This document shows positions 1 through 6,243 of a stretch of 43,360 nt of DNA, piece after piece (position 1 is the first letter of the stretch; each line of letters opens with the position of its first letter). The notes beneath the pieces are model-generated. The model was not told where the DNA came from and did not search any database. It saw only the letters and a program-made list of their open reading frames with translations. This stretch comes from Prevotella sp. (GTDB lineage: Bacteria; Bacteroidota; Bacteroidia; Bacteroidales; Bacteroidaceae), in assembly GCA_017443345.1 (NCBI GenBank), contig JAFSNR010000013.1, positions 1 to 43,360 on the forward strand, written 5' to 3'. A program made the position numbers and the translations under genes.

Positions 1-168
1 CTCAACAACGTCTTGGGTATAGACCGAGCCATGCTCTGAGATGTGCTTCGCAAGCTTGGTAGTGCTCAGTGTTTCGATACTTTTCAGTCGGGCGTACCAC
101 TTCCCGTACATCGCGGACTCACTGTCCTTGATGTCATTCTGATACACTTCGTAAAGAATTTTACTCAT
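1..168 (-). CDS. HU-like DNA-binding protein, N-terminal part (runs off left edge)
   Basis: The first 56 codons of a minus-strand gene are visible before it leaves the window. The start ATG is at 166-168. The protein opens MSKILYEVYQN, followed by YGKWYARLKSIETL and LAKHISEHGSVYTQDVV. This matches the N-terminal half of the Bacteroidetes HU/IHF-like family, whose members are usually 120-200 residues long. These proteins bind DNA and are found beside DUF3987, smalltalk and amidase genes. A near-perfect promoter lies upstream (229-260), so the gene has its own transcript and is not simply the tail of the DUF3987 operon, which ends at the hairpin at 325-361. The C-terminal half and any extra domain cannot be seen. 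The family call comes from recognised sequence pattern, not from a search. Confidence 0.8.
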   Translation of the reverse strand, partial: MSKILYEVYQNDIKDSESAMYGKWYARLKSIETLSTTKLAKHISEHGSVYTQDVVE

Positions 169-228
169 GGTATGAGATTATTAAGTGAAACTTTATCCAG
201 GTCAGGATTTTCCTGCCTTTCTATGGTA

Positions 229-260
229 CAAAGGTACGAAAATTCCTTGAATTATGCAAA
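229..260 (-). promoter_or_regulatory. Bacteroidetes-type promoter for the HU-like gene
   Basis: On the minus strand TTTG (257-260), a 20-base spacer and TACCTTTG (229-236) match the Bacteroidetes -33/-7 consensus exactly. The expected transcript start is about 60 bases upstream of the ATG at 168. Confidence 0.7.
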
Positions 261-324
261 TATTATGGCTGTTATTTTATCTAAAAAACGTTAAAGGAAT
301 ATTAGATAAAAATGTAAAGAAAAA

Positions 325-361
325 CGAGCCGTAATCTCGTCCTTGACGACATTACGGCTCG
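325..361 (-). terminator. Rho-independent terminator after the DUF3987 operon
   Basis: A perfect 11-bp stem (325-335 with 351-361) encloses a 15-base loop. Read on the minus strand it is followed by TTTTTCTTTAC. It lies 46 bases beyond the stop of the DUF3987 gene and separates that operon from the HU-like gene. Confidence 0.85.
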
Positions 362-406
362 TTGGGCATGAGGTTACGTCTCGTTATTTTCGAGGTTCTC
401 TGCTTA

Positions 407-2395
407 TCATATCCCAGTGGATTTTATCTTGGCATAATGTCCATGACTGGTATGTTCCACCAGCTGATACCGGCTGATCAGGTTGCCAAGATATCTCTGA
501 GCTGATTTAAGCGGTATGCTCAACTCTTTTGCTGTCTGTTCAAACTGTTTGGTGACAAAATCGTCTGGCAGTGCCATATAAAGCTGACTTTCCTTGGCCT
601 TCATCGGCTGTATAGTCAGTTGCGGGTCATCAGATGGACGCAACAATGTGGAATAGACGTAGGCGGTATGGCGTACCAGGCAATCGATGATTGTCATAGC
701 TGTCTGATAGTCATCATCCGTACAGACAAAAGCCTGCTGTTGAGTGTCGGCGAGGTTACCCTGTTCGAAGTTGCGCAGCGTGGTGAGCACCATCATCATT
801 CGGAAGGCTACGAGTGCTATACGTACAACAAAGGCAGCGAATTCCACGCCATAGAGTCCAACCTGTTCAGGCAGAAGCGGTTTAAAGTGGTTATTGAAAG
901 CCTGCTGCTGCTCTTCTGTAAGAAGTATCTGAATGCGTTTCTCCTTGCGACATATTAGTAGGTCGTACATCTGCTTGATGATTATCCCTATCTCCTGATA
1001 GCGGTCGCCAAGAGGTTCTTTTCCCCTGAATGGATCACGCCATTCGAGATTCTCCTTGCTACAGTAAAAGAGATCGCGCGAGCTGGTGCCGTTCTCGTTC
1101 TGCTTAGGCGAGAGCAGGTATGTAATCTGCTTGGGCGTGCAGGTAACGAGCATTCCCAACTGAGGTTCGTCGATGACAATATGTTGTTTGTCTCTGACTC
1201 TTGTCGAAGTGATCGTCTCATGATGAAATGCCTGTCTCAAGGCATCAGTCCATGCTCCCCATTCCTGAGCCAGTGCCTGCGTGAGTGTGTCGGCCTCGGT
1301 CGTGAATATCATGCCGCGCCCGCCGAAACTATGGAGGTCGGACTTAAAAGCTGCTGACGAGCTGTCTGCCGATACGAAAAGGCTGCGATAAATGGGTTCT
1401 TCAGGTTCTGCACCAGCCTCCTCACTGCCCTTTCTGTGCTGCGACTTTCTGGCCTCCCAGGCGGCATGCTGCTCTTTGTAGTCGGCCAGCTGCTGATAGT
1501 AGCTTGCCCGCAGTGAACGCTCAATAGGTGTCAGCAAATGCTTGATGTCATCGATGGAACCTTTTTGACTGATTCCGGCAGGACCGAGGATAAAGAGATA
1601 GAAAGGCGTGTAAACACGCTTGTCGCCATAGATGCCGTAGACGTTGGGCTCTGCGATGGCCAGCAGGTCAAGGTCGGCGAGTATTGTCTTGTCCTGTTCT
1701 TCGAACGACTCCTTGCCCTCCAGGGTGTGCTGTATGGTGACCGGCAGTCGGTTCTTGTCGATATGCTGGCTGAAGGTCTGACTGAACGAAAACCTCAAAA
1801 CCTCAATATCCTCACCGCTGTCTGCACCAGTTGCACAAGCCGTGTAAGAGGAAGAATAATTATTGTTATTATTCTGATTATTAACAGATTGACTATTGCC
1901 TAAAGCACAGTTTTTCTGATTGGTGTATTTTTCTACAGAGCTGTGAGGAAATTGAGGTTTTGAGGTAAAGTCAGCTGAAGGATACTGGCGCGAAATGGCC
2001 GAGAGGTCTACTCCGTAAGACTTTGCCATCTCGTAGAATGTAGCGATATGGATGCTGCGCTTCTTGTTGTTTGTAGCCCATTTCCACTGGTACTCGAAAT
2101 CGCTTTCCTGATACTTCGCACTCTGCTGGCACAGTTGGCGACAAAGTTCCTTGCCGTCATCGCCCAGGTCGACCATCGCCTCAATCAGACGATAATAGTC
2201 ATCTTGGCTTTCAGCGATGTTGGCTCCGTGCTGCAGCAGTTCATTGCATACGGCGCGGGCCTTTTCCAACTCGTTGTCGGCTAAAGCAAGACTGTCGCTA
2301 GCAGGGTTAGACACAGAAGCTGCCGTCTTTTTGGGCAGCTCACTTTCACTTCCGGCATTGACCCACTGTGTTGGGTCGAAATTCTTCTTTTCCAT
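407..2395 (-). CDS. DUF3987 helicase/primase-associated protein
   Basis: This 662-residue protein is the last gene of the minus-strand operon. The central region has the DUF3987 layout: VYGIYGDKRVYTPFYLFILG, then a glycine-rich nucleotide-loop-like segment GPAGISQKGS near residue 270. Later come GGRGMIFTTEADTL and a stretch around VTCTPKQITYLLSP. DUF3987 proteins are regarded as helicase-like ATPases acting with a primase, and here the gene lies 12 bases after the BT4734-like primase gene. The loop has Q where the family normally has G before the lysine, so ATP binding may be altered. The N-terminal 200 residues contain an Asn-rich linker (NSQSVNNQNNNNNYSSS). The C-terminus (ELSIPLKSAQRYLGNLISRY) resembles a winged-helix replication-protein tail. 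Family assignment is fairly secure, while the role is inferred from context. Confidence 0.8.
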   Translation of the reverse strand: MEKKNFDPTQWVNAGSESELPKKTAASVSNPASDSLALADNELEKARAVCNELLQHGANIAESQDDYYRLIEAMVDLGDDGKELCRQLCQQSAKYQESDFEYQWKWATNNKKRSIHIATFYEMAKSYGVDLSAISRQYPSADFTSKPQFPHSSVEKYTNQKNCALGNSQSVNNQNNNNNYSSSYTACATGADSGEDIEVLRFSFSQTFSQHIDKNRLPVTIQHTLEGKESFEEQDKTILADLDLLAIAEPNVYGIYGDKRVYTPFYLFILGPAGISQKGSIDDIKHLLTPIERSLRASYYQQLADYKEQHAAWEARKSQHRKGSEEAGAEPEEPIYRSLFVSADSSSAAFKSDLHSFGGRGMIFTTEADTLTQALAQEWGAWTDALRQAFHHETITSTRVRDKQHIVIDEPQLGMLVTCTPKQITYLLSPKQNENGTSSRDLFYCSKENLEWRDPFRGKEPLGDRYQEIGIIIKQMYDLLICRKEKRIQILLTEEQQQAFNNHFKPLLPEQVGLYGVEFAAFVVRIALVAFRMMMVLTTLRNFEQGNLADTQQQAFVCTDDDYQTAMTIIDCLVRHTAYVYSTLLRPSDDPQLTIQPMKAKESQLYMALPDDFVTKQFEQTAKELSIPLKSAQRYLGNLISRYQLVEHTSHGHYAKIKSTGI

Positions 2396-2407
2396 AGTGA
2401 TAATATT

Positions 2408-3004
2408 TTAAAAGTATTCAAACAATTCGGGTTTGAGATAGCAGTGAGAATCATGGCCGAGGAAACATCCTCTCGACTCGTTGACCACCTGTTTGTCACA
2501 TTGTATATTTGTCAGTTTATATTGCTGCATCACATAATTCCTAATCGCAGTAAACCATGTGCGATGGTCGCACTTTGTGAGTTCAACGGGCACCCACCAT
2601 TTTAATCCGCGTCCGCGAGGCGAGCGGAATAACAGCAGTGTCTCAAAGTAGGAATCCTTCAACAGTTTCTCCTTCAGCTCCGTTACTGGGTCACCGTTCT
2701 CCTCATCAATCTCCGATGGCAGACAGAGATAATCCAGATCCATACAGACGACTTCAGATGCAGTCAGTTGTTTGTCATCACTGGCATAGCTGAACGTTCC
2801 AGCTGGGGTCACCCAGTCGAAGTTCTTGTCTTTAAAAGCCTTTTGGGCTTTCTCGTCAGTCATTGCACGAAGTGTTTTCTGCGTTTCCATTGCTCTTGGA
2901 CTGACCTCATAGCGGTAAATGTCAAACAATGAGATTTCACCACAAGGAATGTGGTTAAAAATTGGTCGACGGAAAGCTGATACTATGTTTTTTCTAATTT
3001 CCAT
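2408..3004 (-). CDS. BT4734/BF3469-like (VirE N-terminal) primase-polymerase-like protein
   Basis: This 198-residue protein fits the BT4734-like family (once called VirE N-terminal), which is related to archaeo-eukaryotic primases. Three signature regions are visible. VTPAGTFSYASDDKQL is followed by the acidic motif VVCMDLDYL near residue 90. Then comes FRSPRGRGLKWWVPVEL, the glycine-lysine loop. Near the C-terminus is CDKQVVNESRGCFLGHD. It sits between a small unknown gene (10 bases upstream) and DUF3987 (12 bases downstream), the standard order for this pair in Bacteroidetes. The likely job is primer synthesis or DNA polymerisation with the DUF3987 ATPase. Many relatives are single proteins carrying both domains, whereas here they are separate genes. 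Confidence 0.8.
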   Translation of the reverse strand: MEIRKNIVSAFRRPIFNHIPCGEISLFDIYRYEVSPRAMETQKTLRAMTDEKAQKAFKDKNFDWVTPAGTFSYASDDKQLTASEVVCMDLDYLCLPSEIDEENGDPVTELKEKLLKDSYFETLLLFRSPRGRGLKWWVPVELTKCDHRTWFTAIRNYVMQQYKLTNIQCDKQVVNESRGCFLGHDSHCYLKPELFEYF

Positions 3005-3014
3005 TTTATTCTTA

Positions 3015-3320
3015 TTATCTATTAGTTGTCGGGAACATTAAGTCTTTAATACCTTGGCTCGATGCACTTTTCAAGATCTTTCTGTAAAGCTGTCTGAGTA
3101 GTTTGTCGATGTCCTGATCTCCGATTTGCCGTTGTCCGAGACCAGCCATACAGTCAATTAGACAATCGACAACAATGACAGCAGTTAGTTGATTAAAGCC
3201 TTGTAAAGCATCAATCATCTCGCTACGTAGTTCACATGGTATCCAAAAGGGCATGCATTTGGTTAGCATTCCGACTGCAATAGGATCAGGCGCTATTTTT
3301 TTATAGAATTCACTTTTCAT
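3015..3320 (-). CDS. Small unknown protein heading the primase operon
   Basis: A 101-residue protein begins MKSEFYKKIAPDPIAVGM and ends KDLMFPTTNR. I do not recognise the family. It is predicted to be soluble and mostly helical, with four cysteines and no signal peptide. It is the promoter-proximal gene of the minus-strand operon and ends 10 bases before the BT4734-like gene. Genes in this place in Bacteroidetes primase cassettes are often small regulators such as DUF4248, but this sequence does not show the DUF4248 pattern I know. The TACATTTG box at 3339-3346 supports transcription from just upstream. Confidence 0.65.
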   Translation of the reverse strand: MKSEFYKKIAPDPIAVGMLTKCMPFWIPCELRSEMIDALQGFNQLTAVIVVDCLIDCMAGLGQRQIGDQDIDKLLRQLYRKILKSASSQGIKDLMFPTTNR

Positions 3321-3338
3321 TTTTCTCTATTTTTTTTG

Positions 3339-3346
3339 CAAATGTA
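3339..3346 (-). promoter_or_regulatory. -7 element of the primase operon
   Basis: TACATTTG on the minus strand lies 19 bases upstream of the first gene of the operon. A near match to the -33 TTTG (CTTG on the minus strand) lies at 3367-3370. The element overlaps the out-of-frame tail of the neighbouring coiled-coil gene. Confidence 0.5.
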
Positions 3347-3365
3347 CGACTCGTTTTCTGAAGTT

Positions 3366-3480
3366 TCAAGGAAATATTGGAATCTGTGTCCCCATCAAAA
3401 ATGCATCATCAATGGGCGTAGTTCCTTTATTTATCGACATCTCAAGATGGTTGAAGGTCCCGAAGTTGTTATGTCCCCAC
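3366..3480 (-). pseudogene. Out-of-frame C-terminal tail of the coiled-coil gene
   Basis: After the stop of the upstream reading frame, the +1 frame stays open to the TGA at 3366-3368. It reads KKWGHNNFGTFNHLEMS, then INKGTTPIDDAFLMG and TQIPIFP. The composition looks like real protein. It joins the upstream frame in the run of seven A at about 3481-3487, where losing one A would give a continuous protein of about 202 residues. This is either a frameshift mutation, a base-calling slip in a homopolymer, or slippage during transcription. Confidence 0.55.
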
Positions 3481-3975
3481 TTTTTTTATTGTGTTCCGAT
3501 ATATAATCTTTTTAAGGGTATCCGCTTTTCCTAGATTGCTATGCTCAGATAAATACATTAGAACTTGCCGTTGACTTATTTTAAAGAGAGAAGTGTCATC
3601 TTTCCATGTCTCATCTAAAGCCAGAAGGATTTGTTTCTTATTGGCAAGATTAAATTCGAAACGGGCCGTTGTTTTAAGGTCAAGTTTCTCATCAGAAGAA
3701 TTCTGCCATATATCAAATAACTTTTTAAGCTTGTGTAATTGGCTCATATTAATTAGTTTTATCATTGGCGTGTCTTCGTCCCATGAGAATGTTTTATTCC
3801 CAAGATTCCTTAGCTTTCGTTTACGAGATTCAAGTTCTTCAATCGCTTTCCGACTCTCTTTGATCTCTTCCTGATTCAATTTGATTCTTTCCCAAAGTTC
3901 ACCAATCAGGCGATTAATCTCTTCAATCTTAATCTTTTTGGCTCCTGCCTCCTTGTTCTTTTTCACTTTTGCCAT
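3469..3975 (-). CDS. Unknown coiled-coil protein, probably frameshifted at its 3' end
   Basis: A 168-residue basic protein starts MAKVKKNKEAG. I chose the ATG at 3975 over the longer frame to 4047, because a TAACTTTG promoter box (4012-4019) lies inside the longer version. Residues about 15-60 form a charged coiled coil (GELWERIKLNQEEIKESRKA). The second half has aromatic and basic patches and ends NTIKKVGT. No family is recognised. The frame closes just after a run of seven A, and a coding-like tail continues in the +1 frame to 3366. The gene stands alone between the primase operon and the divergent smalltalk operon. It could be a regulator or a structural partner, but nothing visible decides this. 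Confidence 0.6.
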   Translation of the reverse strand: MAKVKKNKEAGAKKIKIEEINRLIGELWERIKLNQEEIKESRKAIEELESRKRKLRNLGNKTFSWDEDTPMIKLINMSQLHKLKKLFDIWQNSSDEKLDLKTTARFEFNLANKKQILLALDETWKDDTSLFKISQRQVLMYLSEHSNLGKADTLKKIIYRNTIKKVGT

Positions 3976-4011
3976 AATTTCTTTTTTTTTTGTGATGCTA
4001 TTTGCTTCATG

Positions 4012-4019
4012 CAAAGTTA
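4012..4019 (-). promoter_or_regulatory. -7 element for the coiled-coil gene
   Basis: TAACTTTG on the minus strand lies 36 bases upstream of the chosen ATG. There is no clear TTTG at the -33 distance. The element argues that the open frame upstream of 3975 is not translated. Confidence 0.5.
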
Positions 4020-4159
4020 CGGATACCCGATTTTGATTTTGGGACATTATTTCGCCCCCGCAAAAAAGCTTTTGAGTGCAATATACGTGGGCACATTGAT
4101 GGAATCAAGGGCAGATGATTCGGCGCAAGAAATGCGATCGAAAATTTCTGACTAAAACA

Positions 4160-4191
4160 TTTGGTAGTCTCATTTTTTTTTCGTACCTTTG
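4160..4191 (+). promoter_or_regulatory. Promoter of the smalltalk / M15 peptidase operon
   Basis: TTTG (4160-4163), 20 bases, TACCTTTG (4184-4191): a full match to the Bacteroidetes -33/-7 consensus. The leader before the ATG at 4262 is about 65-70 bases and contains the small palindrome CGCAATATGCG. Confidence 0.75.
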
Positions 4192-4261
4192 TAAGGTAAA
4201 ACAAACGCAATATGCGTGAGATAAATAACCCTATTATTCACCATTTAAAACATTAAGAATT

Positions 4262-4348
4262 ATGAACAAAACAGTTAAGACGATCCTTCAGGCGATCAGT
4301 TACATCATCACCCTTATCCTTGGTGCGGCAGGCGGTGCCGCAATGTAA
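4262..4348 (+). CDS. Smalltalk-family membrane micropeptide
   Basis: A 28-residue peptide begins MNKTVKTILQAIS and ends GAAGGAAM. It has a short basic head, one hydrophobic segment (YIITLILGAA) and a small-residue tail. This is the pattern of the Bacteroidetes smalltalk proteins, which are annotated next to HU-like and amidase genes and have no established function. It is the first gene after a strong promoter, 31 bases before the two-helix membrane protein. A second member at 42715-42816 in this window has the same layout. It may insert in the inner membrane and help a lysis or envelope process, but that is inference. Confidence 0.75.
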   Translation: MNKTVKTILQAISYIITLILGAAGGAAM

Positions 4349-4379
4349 GAGAAGCCACATACGAATAATCTTGGATACC

Positions 4380-4601
4380 ATGGAACACAAAGGCTTCAAA
4401 ATCTCTCAGTACGCCTGTGCGGTGCTGCTCATTGTGAGCAGCATCGCTTTGGTGAGCTATCAGGTGGTCGAGATCAGAGACGTGGCAGGAGGGCTGCTCT
4501 ATTATGTGGCGCAGTCGTTCCTGCTCGCCGGCTCGATCTTCGGACTCGATCAGTACATCAGAATCATTAAAAAGCACTTCCATGAAAGAGAATCTAAATA
4601 G
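4380..4601 (+). CDS. Small two-helix membrane protein (holin-like layout)
   Basis: A 73-residue protein begins MEHKGFKISQYACAVLL. Two hydrophobic segments are clear: about residues 12-30 (ACAVLLIVSSIALVSY) and 37-56 (GGLLYYVAQSFLLAGSIFG). A short loop containing EIRD separates them. The C-terminal tail (IRIIKKHFHERESK) is strongly charged. No named family is recognised. The stop overlaps the start of the M15 peptidase gene by 20 bases, so the two are probably translationally coupled. Two helices, a charged tail and a cell-wall peptidase partner are the usual arrangement of class II phage holins, and this is the basis for the holin-like suggestion. Confidence 0.65.
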   Translation: MEHKGFKISQYACAVLLIVSSIALVSYQVVEIRDVAGGLLYYVAQSFLLAGSIFGLDQYIRIIKKHFHERESK

Positions 4602-4998
4602 CGTCAAGCTCTCGCCTCACTTTAAGTTGAGCGAATTCCTCAACCTGGGCAAGTACCCATACAATATCCCCACGATGCAGGTCGTGGCGAATCTGACTTA
4701 TGGCTGCCATCTGTTGTTGGAGCCAGCCCGTCAAGAGGTCGGCCCCATCATGATCAACTCAGGCTTCCGAAACGCTCGGGTGAATCGTCTGGTCGGAGGC
4801 ATCAACAATTCACAACACTTACTCGGCCAGGCCGCCGACATTCGCCCTGCAGACCCCAAGCAATTTGCCAAGCTCGTGGACTTCCTCAAGAATTGGGAGC
4901 ATACCGACCAGCTCCTCACCGGCAACGGCTGGCTCCACATCTCCTGGAATCCATTCGGCCCGCCCCGACACTATATCCACATCGACTATTATAAATAA
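4582..4998 (+). CDS. M15-family zinc D,D-peptidase (endolysin-like)
   Basis: This 138-residue protein begins MKENLNSVKLSPHFKLSEFL, with no signal peptide. It matches the peptidase M15 (VanY/DacA-like) fold. SGFRNARVNRLVGG leads into the first zinc site SQHLLGQAADIRP (His and Asp), and WLHISWN and HYIHIDYY hold the later catalytic residues. The pattern H-x6-D then H-x-H/H-x-D is typical of the family. These enzymes cleave the peptide stem of peptidoglycan. The lack of an export signal, and a membrane protein gene overlapping its start, suggest release in the manner of an endolysin. In related Bacteroidetes cassettes this place is usually held by an N-acetylmuramoyl-L-alanine amidase. The annotated start is the first ATG with good homology, and it overlaps the upstream gene by 20 bases. 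Confidence 0.85.
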   Translation: MKENLNSVKLSPHFKLSEFLNLGKYPYNIPTMQVVANLTYGCHLLLEPARQEVGPIMINSGFRNARVNRLVGGINNSQHLLGQAADIRPADPKQFAKLVDFLKNWEHTDQLLTGNGWLHISWNPFGPPRHYIHIDYYK

Positions 4999-5002
4999 CG
5001 AA

Positions 5003-5034
5003 ATACGAGGCTGGCATCGCTGCCCGCCTCGTAT
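5003..5034 (+). terminator. Terminator hairpin after the M15 operon
   Basis: A 9-bp perfect stem (5003-5011 with 5026-5034, ATACGAGGC and its complement) starts just after the peptidase stop. The downstream tract (AATCTTATC) is only weakly T-rich. Confidence 0.6.
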
Positions 5035-5047
5035 AATCTTATCAGGG

Positions 5048-5080
5048 ATGTCACAAAGTATCCTGACCCCGATGAGACAT
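5048..5080. repeat. REP-like palindrome, copy 1
   Basis: ATGTC and GACAT flank a core that includes TCACAAAG and CCTGACCCCGATG. A near-identical element occurs at 14753-14781. Similar palindromes with a CCTGACCCC core accompany REP-associated transposases in other bacteria. No transposase gene lies in this window. Confidence 0.6.
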
Positions 5081-5200
5081 TACCATGAGTTTTCCTACAA
5101 AAATACACAAAAAACATCAGATTCCAAGCATTTTTGCACTCGAAATACGATTTTTACACATCTTTTTACTAATGAAGAGCCGATTTACAAATAAAAGATG

Positions 5201-5208
5201 TACTTTTG
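5201..5208 (+). promoter_or_regulatory. -7 element very close to the start of the 5217 gene
   Basis: TACTTTTG ends only eight bases before the ATG at 5217. A transcript starting a few bases downstream would be almost leaderless. No good TTTG is seen at the -33 distance. Confidence 0.45.
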
Positions 5209-5216
5209 CAAGGATT

Positions 5217-5669
5217 ATGGAAACAGGAACCAAGTTGATTGAAGAACTTATTGCAGCCGTTCTGGATGATTTCAGGGAGAAGGGCTTTTCTTCCGTGATG
5301 CCTTTCAGTATTGGAAGCGTGGAAATCAGAATGTCCCAATTTGCTGATGCCAATGGGATAGAACTTGCCAGCGAAGAGCTCTATATGAGTGCCAAACAAC
5401 TACAGCATAGTATGCGGGCTTCAAAGAATGTGAAGGGATTGGTGGTAGAAGCCTCAGAATTGATTTCTTTTCCGGAAAGCCGTTTTTCGATGGATCTGTA
5501 TTACGATGGCAAGTGTTTCATTTATACTGATGGGAAGTCGAAATTTATTATCCATCCCAACTACAAAATGAAAATTAGCAGAGAACTTGTTGCAAAAGTG
5601 AATTTCATTACAGCTACCAGAGTGAATGATCCTGCCGAATTCACATTGCCCAAATACCGAAAAATATAA
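5217..5669 (+). CDS. Unknown protein, 150 residues
   Basis: The protein starts METGTKLIEELIAAVLDDF and ends DPAEFTLPKYRKI. I chose this ATG because a promoter-like TACTTTTG lies just upstream. The longer open frame from 5085 has a non-protein-like N-terminus and would include that box. The fold is probably mixed alpha/beta: an N-terminal helix, a middle section (VEIRMSQFADANGIEL), and beta-rich segments such as RFSMDLYYDGKCFIYTDG and VNFITATRVN. There is no signal peptide or membrane segment. The closing FxLPKYRKI resembles the tail of several small phage-type nuclease domains, but this hint is too weak to assign. It stands alone and ends at the hairpin at 5671-5692. Confidence 0.6.
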   Translation: METGTKLIEELIAAVLDDFREKGFSSVMPFSIGSVEIRMSQFADANGIELASEELYMSAKQLQHSMRASKNVKGLVVEASELISFPESRFSMDLYYDGKCFIYTDGKSKFIIHPNYKMKISRELVAKVNFITATRVNDPAEFTLPKYRKI

Positions 5670-5805
5670 AAGCTGGCCACACGTGACCAGCTGTAATGGA
5701 GTGAAAGTAACCAAGCGGCAAGGTCGAATTGCTCATCATCTCTGCGTTTCCGCAGCCATGCCACCGTTCCGCACATCGTGGCTCTACCTGGTTTCCCCTT
5801 TCACG
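5665..5805 (-). ncRNA. Compact structured RNA of about 140 nt, unassigned class
   Basis: A consensus promoter (5809-5840) and a terminator (5671-5692 followed by a U-rich tract) define an independent minus-strand transcript. Its predicted 5' end falls at a closing helix: 5798-5804 pairs with 5701-5707 (seven pairs). Next, 5787-5793 pairs with 5709-5715 (seven pairs with one wobble). Inside are a hairpin 5778-5782/5760-5764, and a 5-bp hairpin capped by a GAAA tetraloop (5751-5755/5742-5746). A weaker hairpin is at 5729-5732/5718-5721. The result is a multi-branch junction closed at the transcript ends. It does not match SRP RNA, 6S RNA, tmRNA or RNase P as I know them. The only overlapping frame, 71 codons, runs through the terminator into the neighbouring gene and is not convincing. 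Confidence 0.6.
5671..5692. terminator. Bidirectional terminator between the 5217 gene and the small RNA
   Basis: Stem AGCTGG/CCAGCT, extended by two further pairs across one mismatch, has the loop CACG. On the minus strand it is followed by TTTATATTTTT, a good rho-independent end for the small RNA. It also lies directly after the stop of the plus-strand gene. Confidence 0.75.
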
Positions 5806-5808
5806 TTG

Positions 5809-5840
5809 CAAAGATAGGCATTTTTCTCTTTCACTCCAAA
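5809..5840 (-). promoter_or_regulatory. Consensus promoter of the structured RNA
   Basis: On the minus strand TTTG (5837-5840), 20 bases and TATCTTTG (5809-5816). The predicted start lies a few bases downstream, at the closing helix of the RNA. Confidence 0.75.
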
Positions 5841-5900
5841 TATTTCCAATCTTTTTTGCAATTATTTCACTCAAAGCGCACTTTATTCCAATTATTTTTG

Positions 5901-5908
5901 TACTTTTG
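5901..5908 (+). promoter_or_regulatory. -7 element upstream of the structured leader
   Basis: TACTTTTG lies about 335 bases upstream of the helicase ATG. It points away from the small RNA promoter. No TTTG is found at the standard -33 distance. The predicted start is near 5911, at the base of the first helix of the leader. Confidence 0.5.
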
Positions 5909-5910
5909 CA

Positions 5911-6240
5911 ACAAGTATCGCCAAATCGTCGTAAACGACGCAAGCTACGGCTAGGGGCTCTGAGCGCAGGGTGGCGGTATGATTTTTGCGGAATAAACAT
6001 AGCGTTAGTGCTATATTCGGAATGTCCAAGAACCTAGGAAATTCAAAAGACATATATGAACGAATAAGTACCAACGTCTACGCGATAGCGTGGACAGGAC
6101 TTATCTTCGTATATGGGTTTTCCTAGGACCTTTGGACATTGATGAGCGCCGGTTCGCGCTTTTCCGTGTCCTTAGGTTCTATGTTATGAACCCATTTTCA
6201 TCCGAATAGATAGTCCTTTCGCTCCTAAGACTATAGCGTA
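5911..6240 (+). other. Large structured leader or RNA upstream of the truncated helicase
   Basis: No convincing gene lies in these 330 bases, but paired segments cover most of them. 5916-5922 pairs with 5973-5979 and encloses a CGTCG/CGACG hairpin (5927-5940). 6014-6021 pairs with 6201-6208. Inside is a long nested hairpin from 6021 to 6140, with helices 6021-6029/6132-6140, 6033-6041/6119-6127, 6051-6056/6110-6115 and 6064-6069/6099-6104. It is capped by 6076-6083/6088-6095 around a GATA loop. Further hairpins are 6175-6179/6188-6192 and 6210-6215/6229-6234. It could be a riboregulatory leader, a stand-alone RNA such as a retron-like element, or a DNA-level recombination structure. No reverse transcriptase or integrase is present. 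Confidence 0.55.
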
Positions 6241-6243
6241 GAT

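Noticed and set aside
4320-4379. An upstream extension of the two-helix membrane protein to 4320.
   Set aside because: It overlaps the smalltalk gene and begins at GTG, with a non-membrane, Arg-rich start. The ATG at 4380 gives a coherent protein.
5561-5776. A 71-codon minus-strand frame over the small RNA.
   Set aside because: It runs through the terminator and into the antisense of the neighbouring gene. The conserved feature of the interval is pairing, not codons.
6000-6140. The nested hairpin as an integron attC site.
   Set aside because: The core sites GTTRRRY and RYYYAAC are not both present at the hairpin base, and there is no integrase.
5911-6240. The structured leader as a retron.
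   Set aside because: No reverse transcriptase gene is in the window, and no clear terminal inverted repeats of the a1/a2 type were found. The idea is kept only as a possibility.
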